This document shows positions 1-7,643 of a stretch of DNA of 11,279 nucleotides, piece by piece. The notes below the pieces were generated by a model. The model saw only the letters and a program-made list of their open reading frames with translations, made no database searches and was not told the DNA's origin. How positions within the stretch are numbered: position 1 is the stretch's first letter; every line of letters begins with the position of its first letter. Made by a program: the position numbers and the translations under genes. This DNA is from CAYMLL01 sp964390645 (GTDB lineage Bacteria; Planctomycetota; UBA8108). Location: contig CAYMLL010000256.1 of NCBI GenBank assembly GCA_964390645.1, positions 1 through 11,279 of the forward strand, given 5' to 3'.

Positions 1-120
1 CGCGTCGACGCCATCGAGGTCCTGTGGCCGGACGGCACGGTCGAGTCCTTCGCCGGCACCCCGGAGCTCGACCGCACACTGACGCTCGTGAAGGGACGAG
101 GGGTCAGGGGCTTCCGTTAG
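1..120 (+). CDS. C-terminal end of an ASPIC/UnbV-domain protein (partial)
   Basis: Frame 1 is open from the window edge to TAG at 118-120 and gives 39 residues. The stretch IEVLWPDGTVESFAG matches the pattern that ends ASPIC/UnbV (PF07593) domains: a hydrophobic strand, then WPDG, then a second strand. In this family the domain usually closes a long secreted protein with FG-GAP/VCBS beta-propeller repeats, sometimes with TPRs. Such proteins are common in Planctomycetota, Verrucomicrobiota and Acidobacteriota, and their function is mostly unknown. The upstream body is outside the window, so any propeller or signal peptide cannot be seen. The last 17 bases overlap the end of the convergent TPR gene, leaving no room for a shared intergenic terminator. 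The family call rests on a short but distinctive motif. Confidence 0.72.
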   Translation, partial: RVDAIEVLWPDGTVESFAGTPELDRTLTLVKGRGVRGFR

Positions 121-1066
121 CATCGCCCAGGGTCGGATCGAGCCGCAGCGCCGTGTCCCGGTCCGCATCGGCCTTCTCGACCTCGCCGATGGCCCGCCAC
201 GAGCGGCTGCGCTCGAGGTACGTCGACGCGTGCCGCGGAGCCCGCTCGAGATGATCGGTCAGATCGACGATGGCATCGCGGTGAAGACCGAGCTCCCGGA
301 GCGCCGCTGCGCGACGCAGTCGTGCGACGTCGTGCGCCGGATCGAGCTCGAGCACCTTGCTCAGGTCCGCGACCGCCGGACGAAACTGCCTGCGAGCGCC
401 GAGCTCGGTGGCCCGCGCGAAGTACCCGCCGGGAAACCGGGGATCGAGCTCGATAGCCCTGGTAAAGTCGGCGAGAGCGCGGTCCCCCTGTCCGAGCCGC
501 GATCGGAAGATGCCGCGATTGACGTACGTCGCCGGGAGCAAGGGGTCGAGCCGCAGAGCGGTGTCGCAGTCAGCGACCGCCTCGCGATGGCGCCCGAGAG
601 CCGAGAGCGCCTCGGCGCGGTTGACGTAGGCCTTGACGAGATCGGGGCGCGCGCGGATGGCGAGTCCGTAGTGGCCGACCGCCTGGCGCGGGTCGCCCCG
701 ACGGGCGAACGCGTTGCCGAGCCAGTACTGCGCGTCGGCATCACCGTCGTCGAGCCGCACGGCACGACGGAAGTCGGCGATCGCCGCGTCCAGGTTGCGG
801 CCCGACAGGTGGGCGCGACCACGGTGCAGGTGGGCGGCGCGGTTCGTCGGATCGAGCCGGATCGCTTCGCCCAGAAGGTCGACAGCGCGCTCGCGATCAC
901 CCTCCGACAGAAACGCGACGCCCTCCGCGACAGCCGCCGCGGAGCCGGCAGGGTCAACCGCGGAGCCGGCGCCGTCGGACACGTCGTCGCCACAGGCGCA
1001 GAGTACGGAGCAGAGCAGGACCGCCAGGAGAAGCGGGCGCGGGTCGGACGGGAGCATGGACTCCAT
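104..1066 (-). CDS. TPR-repeat lipoprotein
   Basis: This 320-residue protein has an N-terminal hydrophobic stretch (residues 11-24) ending at Cys25 in the context LCAC, a slightly irregular lipobox because Cys precedes the Ala. It is therefore probably lipidated and faces the periplasm. After a Gly/Ala/Ser/Asp-rich linker (26-42), residues 43-314 are eight consecutive 34-residue tetratricopeptide repeats with the usual pattern (Ala at position 20, LDP near the repeat end). Only about six residues follow, so the mature protein is one uninterrupted TPR solenoid, presumably a protein-binding scaffold; its partner is unknown. The start at 1066 has no good ribosome site. Met4 (1057) has GGAG only three bases upstream, which is too close to be convincing, so the exact start is uncertain. 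The gene is convergent with the UnbV-type gene and divergent from fumC. Confidence 0.88.
   Translation of the reverse strand: MESMLPSDPRPLLLAVLLCSVLCACGDDVSDGAGSAVDPAGSAAAVAEGVAFLSEGDRERAVDLLGEAIRLDPTNRAAHLHRGRAHLSGRNLDAAIADFRRAVRLDDGDADAQYWLGNAFARRGDPRQAVGHYGLAIRARPDLVKAYVNRAEALSALGRHREAVADCDTALRLDPLLPATYVNRGIFRSRLGQGDRALADFTRAIELDPRFPGGYFARATELGARRQFRPAVADLSKVLELDPAHDVARLRRAAALRELGLHRDAIVDLTDHLERAPRHASTYLERSRSWRAIGEVEKADADRDTALRLDPTLGDANGSP
125..940 (-). repeat. Eight tandem TPR units (102-bp coding period)
   Basis: The coding sequence for residues 43-314 of the lipoprotein divides evenly into eight 34-codon units. Each has the helix-turn-helix TPR pattern and most end in LDP, LDD or a similar turn (RLDP, RLDD, RARP, RLDP, ELDP, ELDP, ERAP, RLDP). 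The units differ clearly in sequence, so this is an old protein-level repeat rather than a recent DNA duplication. Confidence 0.85.
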
Positions 1067-1117
1067 GGTGCATGCTATCCGCGCAGAAGGGTAGAAGAAG
1101 GACGCGGACCACGCACG

Positions 1118-1137
1118 GAGCCCCGCCGGCAGGGCTC
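1118..1137. promoter_or_regulatory. 20-bp palindrome in the TPR/fumC divergent intergenic region
   Basis: GAGCCC and GGGCTC form a perfect 6-bp inverted repeat around an 8-base centre that itself contains the palindrome GCCGGC. The element sits in the 148-bp gap between the divergent TPR lipoprotein and fumC genes, just upstream of a possible fumC -35 region. It could be an operator for a dimeric regulator or an RNA hairpin in a transcript leader. There is no T-tract on either side, which argues against a terminator. GC-rich sequence makes such palindromes fairly common by chance. Confidence 0.3.
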
Positions 1138-1166
1138 TTCATTCCCCCGCACCCTTCTGGTACGAT
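1138..1166 (+). promoter_or_regulatory. Possible sigma70-type promoter for fumC
   Basis: TACGAT at 1161-1166 matches four of six bases of the -10 consensus. It lies exactly 17 bp downstream of TTCATT (1138-1143), which matches three of six of the -35 consensus. A transcript starting near 1173 would give fumC a leader of about 40 bases. The match is weak and the promoter consensus of this organism is unknown. Confidence 0.28.
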
Positions 1167-1214
1167 CCCGCTTCGCTCACCGCTCTCCACGCACGAAGAG
1201 ACCACGGAGACCCC

Positions 1215-2618
1215 ATGTCCGACCACCGCATCGAACGCGACTCGATGGGAGAGATGAAGGTCCCCGCGTCCGCTCTCTGGGGCGCGTCCACGCAGCGCGC
1301 CGTCGAGAACTTCCCCGTCTCGGGACACCCGATTCCGCCGGAGCTCGTGCGGGCGATCGGACTCGTGAAGCTCGCCGCCGCACGCGTCAACCGCGATCTC
1401 GGCATCCTCGACCGCGAGGCCGCCGAGCTGATCGAGAAGGCCGCCCGGGAAGTCGCCGACAACCGGCTCGACGAGCACTTCGTCGTCGACGTCTTCCAGA
1501 CCGGCTCGGGCACCTCGTCGAACATGAACGCCAACGAGGTCATCGCCCGACGTGCCGACGATCTGCGCAGCCCCGGCGGGTCCGCGAAGAACCCCGGCCG
1601 ATCGATCCACCCGAACGATCACGTCAACGCCGGCCAGTCGTCGAACGATGTCTTCCCGACCGCGATCCACGTTGCCGCCGCCGAGTCCATCGAGAAGTCA
1701 CTGCTTCCCGCCCTGCGCGATCTCCACGCGACGCTCGACGGCAAGTCGAAGGAGTTCTGGAACGTGCTGAAGATCGGCCGCACGCACCTGATGGACGCGA
1801 CGCCGATCCGTCTCGGCCAGGAGCTCGGCGGGCACGCGAGCCAGATCGAGCACGGGATCGAGCACATCGAGGCGTCGCTCCCCCACCTGCGTGAGCTGGC
1901 GATCGGCGGCACCGCCGTCGGGACCGGCATCAACACCCGCTCCGAGTTCGGCGCCCGCGTCGCCGCGGAGCTGTCGACCGAAACCGACATCCCGTTCCGC
2001 GAGGCCCGCGACCACTTCGAGGCGCAGGCGGCGCAGGATGGAGCCGTCGCGGCGAGCAGCGCGCTGAAGACCGTCGCCGTCTCGATGATGAAGATCGCCA
2101 ACGACATCCGCCTGCTCGCGATGGGGCCGCGCTGCGGGCTAGGCGAGCTCCGGCTCCCCGCGACACAGCCGGGGTCGAGCATCATGCCCGGCAAGGTCAA
2201 TCCGGTCATCTGCGAGTCCGTCGTTCAGGTCGGCGCCCAGGTGCAGGCAAACGACCTCGCAGTCGCTCTCGGCGGCCAGTGGGGTCAGCTCGACCTCAAC
2301 ACGATGCTGCCGCTGATGGCGCGCAACCTGCTCGAGTCCGCGAGACTGCTCACCAGCGTTTCCCGCATCTTCGTCGAGAAGTGCCTCGACGGTCTGGAGG
2401 CGAACGAGGATCGCTGCCGCTCTCTGATCGAGGGCAGCCTGTCGATGGTGACATCGCTCAACCCGCTGATCGGCTACGACGCCGCCGCGAAGATCGCCAA
2501 GGAGGCCTTCGAGACCGGCAAGACCGTACGCGACCTGCTGCACGAGAAGGGCCTCGTCAGCGAGGACGACCTCGAGAAGGCGCTCGACCCGGAGTCGATG
2601 ACCCGCCCCACCGACTGA
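1215..2618 (+). CDS. fumC: Class II fumarate hydratase (fumarase C)
   Basis: This 467-residue protein matches class II fumarases in length and motifs throughout. The enzyme is an iron-independent homotetramer that interconverts fumarate and L-malate in the TCA cycle in the cytoplasm. Visible signatures are TGSGTSSNMNANEV near residues 95-108, GRTHLMDATP with the catalytic-site His191, and the superfamily loop GSSIMPGKVNP, whose first Ser (Ser321) is the expected catalytic base. THL and DATP favour fumarase over aspartase, which has TQL/TDL and DAVP, and over argininosuccinate lyase. GGAG at 1206-1209, five bases before the ATG, supports the start. lysA follows after 30 bp on the same strand, so the two are probably co-transcribed, although they serve different pathways. 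Confidence 0.96.
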   Translation: MSDHRIERDSMGEMKVPASALWGASTQRAVENFPVSGHPIPPELVRAIGLVKLAAARVNRDLGILDREAAELIEKAAREVADNRLDEHFVVDVFQTGSGTSSNMNANEVIARRADDLRSPGGSAKNPGRSIHPNDHVNAGQSSNDVFPTAIHVAAAESIEKSLLPALRDLHATLDGKSKEFWNVLKIGRTHLMDATPIRLGQELGGHASQIEHGIEHIEASLPHLRELAIGGTAVGTGINTRSEFGARVAAELSTETDIPFREARDHFEAQAAQDGAVAASSALKTVAVSMMKIANDIRLLAMGPRCGLGELRLPATQPGSSIMPGKVNPVICESVVQVGAQVQANDLAVALGGQWGQLDLNTMLPLMARNLLESARLLTSVSRIFVEKCLDGLEANEDRCRSLIEGSLSMVTSLNPLIGYDAAAKIAKEAFETGKTVRDLLHEKGLVSEDDLEKALDPESMTRPTD

Positions 2619-2648
2619 GAAGGTCGCGCGAGCCAGACGAGAACCCCC

Positions 2649-3965
2649 ATGCTCCTGGGCACCCAGAAAATCAACTCCGAGGGCCATCTCGAGATTGGCG
2701 GCTGCGACGCCGTGGATCTTGCACGACGCTTCAGCACGCCGCTCTACGTCATCGACGAGGAGGCGTTCCGCGCCCGCGCCGCCGCGTACGTCGAGGCGTT
2801 CTCGTCGCGAGCTGCCATCGCGGGAGCATCGGCTCAGGTCGCGTTCGCATCGAAGGCATTTCTGTCGAAGGCCGCCGCCAAGCTCGCGCACCAGGAGAGG
2901 CTGCATCTGGACGTGGCCTCTCTCGGAGAGCTACGCCTGGTGCACGAGGCCGGCGTCGACATGTCCCACGTGACGCTCCACGGCAACTTCAAGAAGGACG
3001 AAGATCTCGAGGCGGCCCTCGACCTCGGAGTCGGCCTCGTCGCGCTCGACTGCTTCCAGGAGTGCCGCCGGCTGTCCGAAATCGCGGTGGCGCGCGGCGC
3101 CCGACAGCGCGCGATCATCCGCGTCGTGCCCGGCATCGAGGCGCACGAGCTGGAGAAGATCATCACCGGGCAGAACGACTCGAAGTTCGGCATCAACGTC
3201 GAGAACGGCGAGGCTCTCGAGGCCGCGAAGCTCTGCCTGGAGCTGCCGGGCATCGAGCTCGTCGGGTTTCACGCGCACATCGGCAGCCAGATTCTCGACG
3301 TCTCCCCGTTCGAGACCCTCGCGCAGGTCATGGTCGAGCTCTGCGCCGACGTCCGTGACACGACCGGCTGGACAGCCGGGCTCCTCGTCTGCGGTGGCGG
3401 CCTCGGCATCCGCTACAAGAGCACCGACGAGCCGCCGAGCGTCGAGGATCTCGCCGAGACCATCGTCGGCGGAATCCGACGGGCAGCCGACCAGCGTGGA
3501 CTCACCATGCCGACCGTCGGCGTCGAGCCAGGCCGCTCCATCGTCGGCGAATTCGGCACGACGCTCTACGAGGTCGGGCCGATCAAGACGGTTCCCCTCG
3601 GAGCCGGCGAGACCCGCACCTACGTCGCCGTCGACGGCGGCCTCTCCGACAACCCGCGCCCGGCCATGTACGGCTCGGAGTATCCGATCCTGCTCGCCAA
3701 CCGTGCAGCAGAGGACCCGGACACGACCGTGCGCGTCTCGGGACGACACTGCGAAACCGACACGCTCTTCCCCACCGTCCGTCTGCCGAGCCCGCGCACC
3801 GGCGACCTGGTGGCCGTTCTGGCAACCGGCGCCTACAATCACACCATGGCGAGCAACTACAACCTCTTCTGCCGCCCTGCCGTCGTCTTCGTCGCCGCGA
3901 GCGAGGCCCGTGTGGTTGTACGGCGGGAGACGCAGGACGATCTGACCGCGCGAGATGTCGGTTAG
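2649..3965 (+). CDS. lysA: Diaminopimelate decarboxylase
   Basis: This 438-residue fold-III PLP enzyme should convert meso-diaminopimelate to L-lysine and CO2, the last step of lysine synthesis. Lys69 in AFASKAF is the expected PLP-binding lysine. Further family motifs are SKFGI (near 178-182), HAHIGSQ, the phosphate-binding GGGLGIRY, EPGRSIVGE, the active-site Cys368 and the C-terminal AYNHTMASNYN. The stretch GIEAHELEKIITGQNDSKFG follows the LysA substrate loop and argues against ornithine/arginine or carboxynorspermidine decarboxylases. After Cys368 the sequence is ETDTL where many LysA proteins have ESGD, and HGNFK replaces the frequent HGNNK. Both look like tolerated variants. No strong ribosome site precedes the ATG. 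The last 11 bp overlap the start of the peptidase gene. Confidence 0.93.
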   Translation: MLLGTQKINSEGHLEIGGCDAVDLARRFSTPLYVIDEEAFRARAAAYVEAFSSRAAIAGASAQVAFASKAFLSKAAAKLAHQERLHLDVASLGELRLVHEAGVDMSHVTLHGNFKKDEDLEAALDLGVGLVALDCFQECRRLSEIAVARGARQRAIIRVVPGIEAHELEKIITGQNDSKFGINVENGEALEAAKLCLELPGIELVGFHAHIGSQILDVSPFETLAQVMVELCADVRDTTGWTAGLLVCGGGLGIRYKSTDEPPSVEDLAETIVGGIRRAADQRGLTMPTVGVEPGRSIVGEFGTTLYEVGPIKTVPLGAGETRTYVAVDGGLSDNPRPAMYGSEYPILLANRAAEDPDTTVRVSGRHCETDTLFPTVRLPSPRTGDLVAVLATGAYNHTMASNYNLFCRPAVVFVAASEARVVVRRETQDDLTARDVG

Positions 3966-5022
3966 CCACGAATCGTTGCGACTGGCCTGCGCCCTCGCGG
4001 TTGCCGTCTCGACGACGACCGGCTGCCTGTCGGGCTACGTGATCGAGCAGGGCGCGCATCAGATCGGCATGACGTGGCGCCGCGTCCCTCTGGACGATCC
4101 CGGGCTACTCACCTCTCTCGACAAGGAGAAGCGCCGCAAGCTCGAGTGGATTCCTCGCATCCTCGAGTTCGCGCGCTCGGAGCTCGACCTCGATCCCGGC
4201 GACTCGTACACCACCTACCTGGACACCGCCGGTGAGCCGATCACCCACGTCGTCGTGGCGTCCCATCCGCTGGCTCTGATCGCCTACGAGTGGTGCTTTC
4301 CGATCGTCGGCTGCGTGCCCTATCGAGGGTACTTCGACCTCGGGAACGCCATGAGCCTCGCGGAGAAGCTGCGCGGCGAGGGCTGGGACGTCGAGCTCCA
4401 CGCCGTCGACGCCTACAGCACGCTCGGCTGGTTCAGCGACCCGGTGCTCTCCGGCATGCTCGACCGCTCCTTCTCCGGGCTCGTCGACCTCCTGATCCAC
4501 GAGACGCTCCATCGCACGCTCTACATCCCGGGATCGGCGGACCTCAACGAGAGCCTCGCCACTCACGTCGCGCACGAAGGCACGCGGCGGTTCTTCGCAG
4601 CGCACCCGGAGCTCGCAAGCGAAGAAGAGATGAGGGCGCTCCGGCGCAGCCGGCGCTCGGAGCGCCTGTACACGGAGGTGCTCGCTCGCCTGCGCGACGA
4701 TCTCGACGGCCTCTTTCGTGGCCCCTCGTCAATCGACGGGAAGCGCCGCCGAAAGGCCGAGCTCATGGCGACGGCGAAGACGACACTCGACACGCTCCAG
4801 GGCCTCGACGACGGCGCGGCCCCCGCAGCGACGAGCTCTCCGACGCCGACCAACGCTCTGGTGCTCTCGGTCGAGCGATATCACGGCTACCTGTCGGCTC
4901 TGCGGAGGTTGCAGGAGGAATCGGGCGGCGATCTCGAGAGCTTGCTGGCGGCATTGAAGGCGGCCTACGACGAGGATCCCGGCTCCGTCGAGACGATGCT
5001 GTCGGGAAGGCCGGGCTCATGA
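3955..5022 (+). CDS. Predicted aminopeptidase-family zinc lipoprotein (PF10023-like)
   Basis: This 355-residue protein has a short hydrophobic N-terminus and Cys24 in TTGCLSGY, a non-canonical lipobox but at the position where this family carries its lipobox, so it is probably a periplasm-facing lipoprotein. The body follows the family named 'predicted aminopeptidase': VIEQGAHQIG after the Cys, GCVPYRGYF, AYSTLGWFSDPVL (153-165), then LIHETLH with HExxH at His182-Glu183-His186. LNESLAT follows, with Glu199 as the likely third zinc ligand (gluzincin arrangement). The family name is a prediction; I know of no firmly established substrate. A Pro/Ala/Thr-rich segment near 282-300 looks like a flexible insert. 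The gene overlaps lysA by 11 bp upstream and the permease by ATGA downstream, so it is translationally coupled to both. Confidence 0.85.
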   Translation: MSVSHESLRLACALAVAVSTTTGCLSGYVIEQGAHQIGMTWRRVPLDDPGLLTSLDKEKRRKLEWIPRILEFARSELDLDPGDSYTTYLDTAGEPITHVVVASHPLALIAYEWCFPIVGCVPYRGYFDLGNAMSLAEKLRGEGWDVELHAVDAYSTLGWFSDPVLSGMLDRSFSGLVDLLIHETLHRTLYIPGSADLNESLATHVAHEGTRRFFAAHPELASEEEMRALRRSRRSERLYTEVLARLRDDLDGLFRGPSSIDGKRRRKAELMATAKTTLDTLQGLDDGAAPAATSSPTPTNALVLSVERYHGYLSALRRLQEESGGDLESLLAALKAAYDEDPGSVETMLSGRPGS

Positions 5023-6689
5023 CCCCGCTCTCCTCGTTGATCCGCATGCGGCTCGCGAGCCTGAGGAACTCGGTCTTCAACCTGAAGAAGGACTCGACCG
5101 CCAAGGCCGGGGTCATCATCTTCGGCCTCGGCAACGTCGTCGCGCTGGGCTACTGGGTCAGCCTCGAGAGTTTCCGCTTCATCGACGGATTCAAGGCCTT
5201 CGGTGATCTCAACGCGAAGATGATCGCGCTGCTCCTCTTCACGCTCTTCGTGCTCGTCGTGCTGTCGACCGTCATCATCACGTACACGACGGTCTTCGTC
5301 GCCAAGGAGACCGCGTTCTTCTTCGAGAAGCCCGTGCCCCACCGCACGATCCTGTGGGTCAAGCTGGTCGAGGCCGTGTCCTTCTCGTCGTGGGCGAGCG
5401 TCTTTCTCTGCCTGCCGGTGCTGGTCTCCTACGGCGTTCTGCGGCAGGCGCCGCCGCTCTACTTCGTCGAGATGTCGCTGGTGCTGATGGTCTTCCTGCT
5501 CTTCGCGGCGCTCGTCGGGGCGACGGTGACCTTCATCCTCGCGCCTCTGTTTCGGCGTCTACGGCCTCGCACGCTCGCCGGCGCAGCGGTGCTGCTGCTG
5601 ACCGCGCTGGCCTGGGTCTTCCTGCGATCCTTCGACCTCGGAGCGATCGAAGGCGACAACAACCTGCTCGTGCTCGACCGGCTGGCCACGGGCCTCCAGG
5701 CGATGCACTCTCCCTACTCACCCAGCCGGTGGGCGACGATCGCCATCCTGGCGGCCTGCGAAAGCCGCCACCACGATGTGCTCTTCTACGGTGCGATGCT
5801 GCTCGCGAACACGCTGATCTTCGTGCCGCTGCTGTCCGGATACGGCGCACGCATCTACCAGCGCGAGTGGATCGCGCACCAGGGCTTGTCGAACGCCAGA
5901 ACAGCCGATCGACGGCGCACGCCGACGCTCGGCGTCCGCCCGACACCGCTGCGATCGATGCTCGGCAAGGACTTGCGAGTCTTCGTGCGCAACCCGTCGC
6001 AAATGAGCCAGTCGCTGCTCTTCGTGCTCCTGATGGTGATCTACTCGCTGAGCTTGCTCCAGATTCCGGACTTCCTGAAGGACAGCGAGAAGAACCCGAC
6101 ACTCTACCGGTTCATCTACTTCTCCAACCTCGCGGCGATCTGCATGATCCTGTCGTCCTTCACGTCACGTTTCCTCTTCCCGCTCGTCAGCCTGGAGGGA
6201 CGGGCGTTCTGGGTGCTCGGTCTGGCACCGATGTCGCGCGGCAAGCTGCTGACGCAGAAGGCGCTCTTCGGTGTCGTGGTCAGTCTCATACTCGGCATCA
6301 TGACGGTGACGATCTCCAACGTGGCGCTCGGCAGCCCCGCGGACATGTTCGCGTCCGCCGTATACACGATGATTCTCGCGTCCTGCTGCCTCACCTGTCT
6401 GGCGATCGGGCTCGGCGCGGCCTATCCGAGCTTCCACGAGGACAACCCCGCGCGTATCGCCGTCGGCCTCGGAGGCACGCTGAACTTCTTCGCCAGCGCG
6501 CTCGGCATCGCCTGTCTGCTGGCGATTCAGACCCTCCCGCACCTGATCGTCACCGGAGGCCACGCACAGCGCTCGCCGCACCCCTGGATGATCCTCGGTT
6601 GCCACCTCGTCGCGACGGCCTTCGTCGTCGTTGTGTCCGTCTTCTCCCTGCGCCTCGGTCGGCGCAACCTCCTGCGCAGCGAGTTCTGA
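5019..6689 (+). CDS. ABC-2-like exporter permease (PF16949-type)
   Basis: The product is a 556-residue polytopic membrane protein with about 12 hydrophobic segments, roughly at 29-47, 67-90, 118-139, 150-178, 187-203, 255-273, 331-349, 365-385, 414-436, 445-468, 483-505 and 524-545. The cytoplasmic stretch KDLRVFVRNPSQMSQSLLF (317-335) and FPLVSLEGRAFWVLGLAPMS (387-406), followed by RGKLLTQK, are typical of the 'putative ATP-binding cassette' permease family. The length fits one permease with two homologous halves. The ATG at 5019 overlaps the peptidase stop (ATGA) and has GGGAAGG eight bases upstream; the frame is open further upstream but that part is antisense-like shadow. Its ATPase partner is almost certainly the product at 7640-8353. 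The substrate cannot be read from the sequence. Confidence 0.86.
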   Translation: MTPLSSLIRMRLASLRNSVFNLKKDSTAKAGVIIFGLGNVVALGYWVSLESFRFIDGFKAFGDLNAKMIALLLFTLFVLVVLSTVIITYTTVFVAKETAFFFEKPVPHRTILWVKLVEAVSFSSWASVFLCLPVLVSYGVLRQAPPLYFVEMSLVLMVFLLFAALVGATVTFILAPLFRRLRPRTLAGAAVLLLTALAWVFLRSFDLGAIEGDNNLLVLDRLATGLQAMHSPYSPSRWATIAILAACESRHHDVLFYGAMLLANTLIFVPLLSGYGARIYQREWIAHQGLSNARTADRRRTPTLGVRPTPLRSMLGKDLRVFVRNPSQMSQSLLFVLLMVIYSLSLLQIPDFLKDSEKNPTLYRFIYFSNLAAICMILSSFTSRFLFPLVSLEGRAFWVLGLAPMSRGKLLTQKALFGVVVSLILGIMTVTISNVALGSPADMFASAVYTMILASCCLTCLAIGLGAAYPSFHEDNPARIAVGLGGTLNFFASALGIACLLAIQTLPHLIVTGGHAQRSPHPWMILGCHLVATAFVVVVSVFSLRLGRRNLLRSEF

Positions 6690-6698
6690 GAGATTCGC

Positions 6699-7643
6699 AT
6701 GACGAAGCACCTCGGCACCCTCAACACGTTCCTGATCGTCGCCTTCTGGGTCGCCATGAACTCCCTCCTCGTCTGGAACGACATCGAGTCTCGCCGCCAG
6801 AGCGCCTTCAAACGCGGCGTGGACTCCTTCCTCGGCGACCTGTCGACTCGCGAAAGCTGGCTGTCGATCCACCAGGACCATCGCAAGGTCGGGTACAGCG
6901 GCTACACGATGGAGAAGCTTCACACGACGAAAGGGATCGAGTACCAGATCGCCGTCGAGACTCTCTACCGCGGCAAGTGGCCGCTGCCGGACTTTCTCAC
7001 CCGGCTCCTCGCGAACAGCAATCAGCTGTGGATCCAGGGGCGACTGTTCCTCGACGAGGCGCTCCTGCCGACGACGCTGCGGATGGACATCGTGCTGACG
7101 TCTCTTCGGGGCACCTCGATCGAGCAGGTGAGAAACGTTTCCCTCACCGGCGAACGACGGAGCGAGCGATTCGTCGTCGGCGTCCGGCTCGGCAACGGCG
7201 ACGACGGCAACGACGAAGCGGCAAGACCGGACTTCCAGATCGCGCTGCCGGTCGAGAAGATGATGCTCTCGAACGGCATCTCGCCGACACTGCCGGTCGC
7301 CGACTACGAACCCGGCAAGCGCTACCGGGTCTCCGTCTTCGATCCTCTATCCTCGCTCGGATTCGACTCCGATAGTGCCACCGTCGAGGTGATCGAGAAG
7401 CGAGTCCGGGAGGTCGACGCGTTGCTCGTCGACGTCTTCGAGGTCGAGACCCGCTTCCGCGGACAGACGTCGCGCGCGTGGGTGACGGCGAGAGGAGAGA
7501 CGCTCCGCCAGGAGATTCGCGAGCCGTTCAATCTCCTCCTGCTCAAGGAGAAGGACCGCCCCGGCGCGCGGCGCGAGTTCGAGCCACGCGGCCCGGATCC
7601 GACCGGAACGGACGAGAGCGCGAAGCAGGAGTCTGACGGATGA
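6699..7643 (+). CDS. Membrane-anchored periplasmic protein of unknown function, exporter-associated
   Basis: This 314-residue protein has one N-terminal transmembrane helix (about residues 8-26) and no lipobox, so the rest probably lies in the periplasm. The soluble part alternates short beta-like strands. ESWLSIHQDHRKVGYSGY (52-69) resembles the 'W.sIy..g.kvGys' opening I associate with the beta-rich region preceding transglutaminase-like domains in some envelope proteins. ADYEPGKRYRVSVFDPLSS (201-219) and RFRGQTSRAWVTARGETLRQ (252-271) fit the same pattern. No transglutaminase Cys-His-Asp domain follows, so the protein would be that domain standing alone. The C-terminus is a charged tail rich in Arg, Glu and Asp. 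It sits 9 bp after the permease and overlaps the ATPase start by ATGA, which points to a role with the exporter. GAGAG lies six bases before the start. Confidence 0.78.
   Translation: MTKHLGTLNTFLIVAFWVAMNSLLVWNDIESRRQSAFKRGVDSFLGDLSTRESWLSIHQDHRKVGYSGYTMEKLHTTKGIEYQIAVETLYRGKWPLPDFLTRLLANSNQLWIQGRLFLDEALLPTTLRMDIVLTSLRGTSIEQVRNVSLTGERRSERFVVGVRLGNGDDGNDEAARPDFQIALPVEKMMLSNGISPTLPVADYEPGKRYRVSVFDPLSSLGFDSDSATVEVIEKRVREVDALLVDVFEVETRFRGQTSRAWVTARGETLRQEIREPFNLLLLKEKDRPGARREFEPRGPDPTGTDESAKQESDG

Noticed and set aside
230..1894. 554-codon plus-strand open frame covering the TPR gene and the start of fumC
   Set aside because: It is very rich in Arg, Pro and Gly, lacks any domain and is antisense to a clear TPR gene; high GC with few stops explains it.
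5354..7375. 673-codon plus-strand frame over permease and periplasmic protein genes
   Set aside because: It is an out-of-frame shadow: the product is Arg/Pro-rich and hydrophilic, while the overlapping frames give a coherent polytopic membrane protein.
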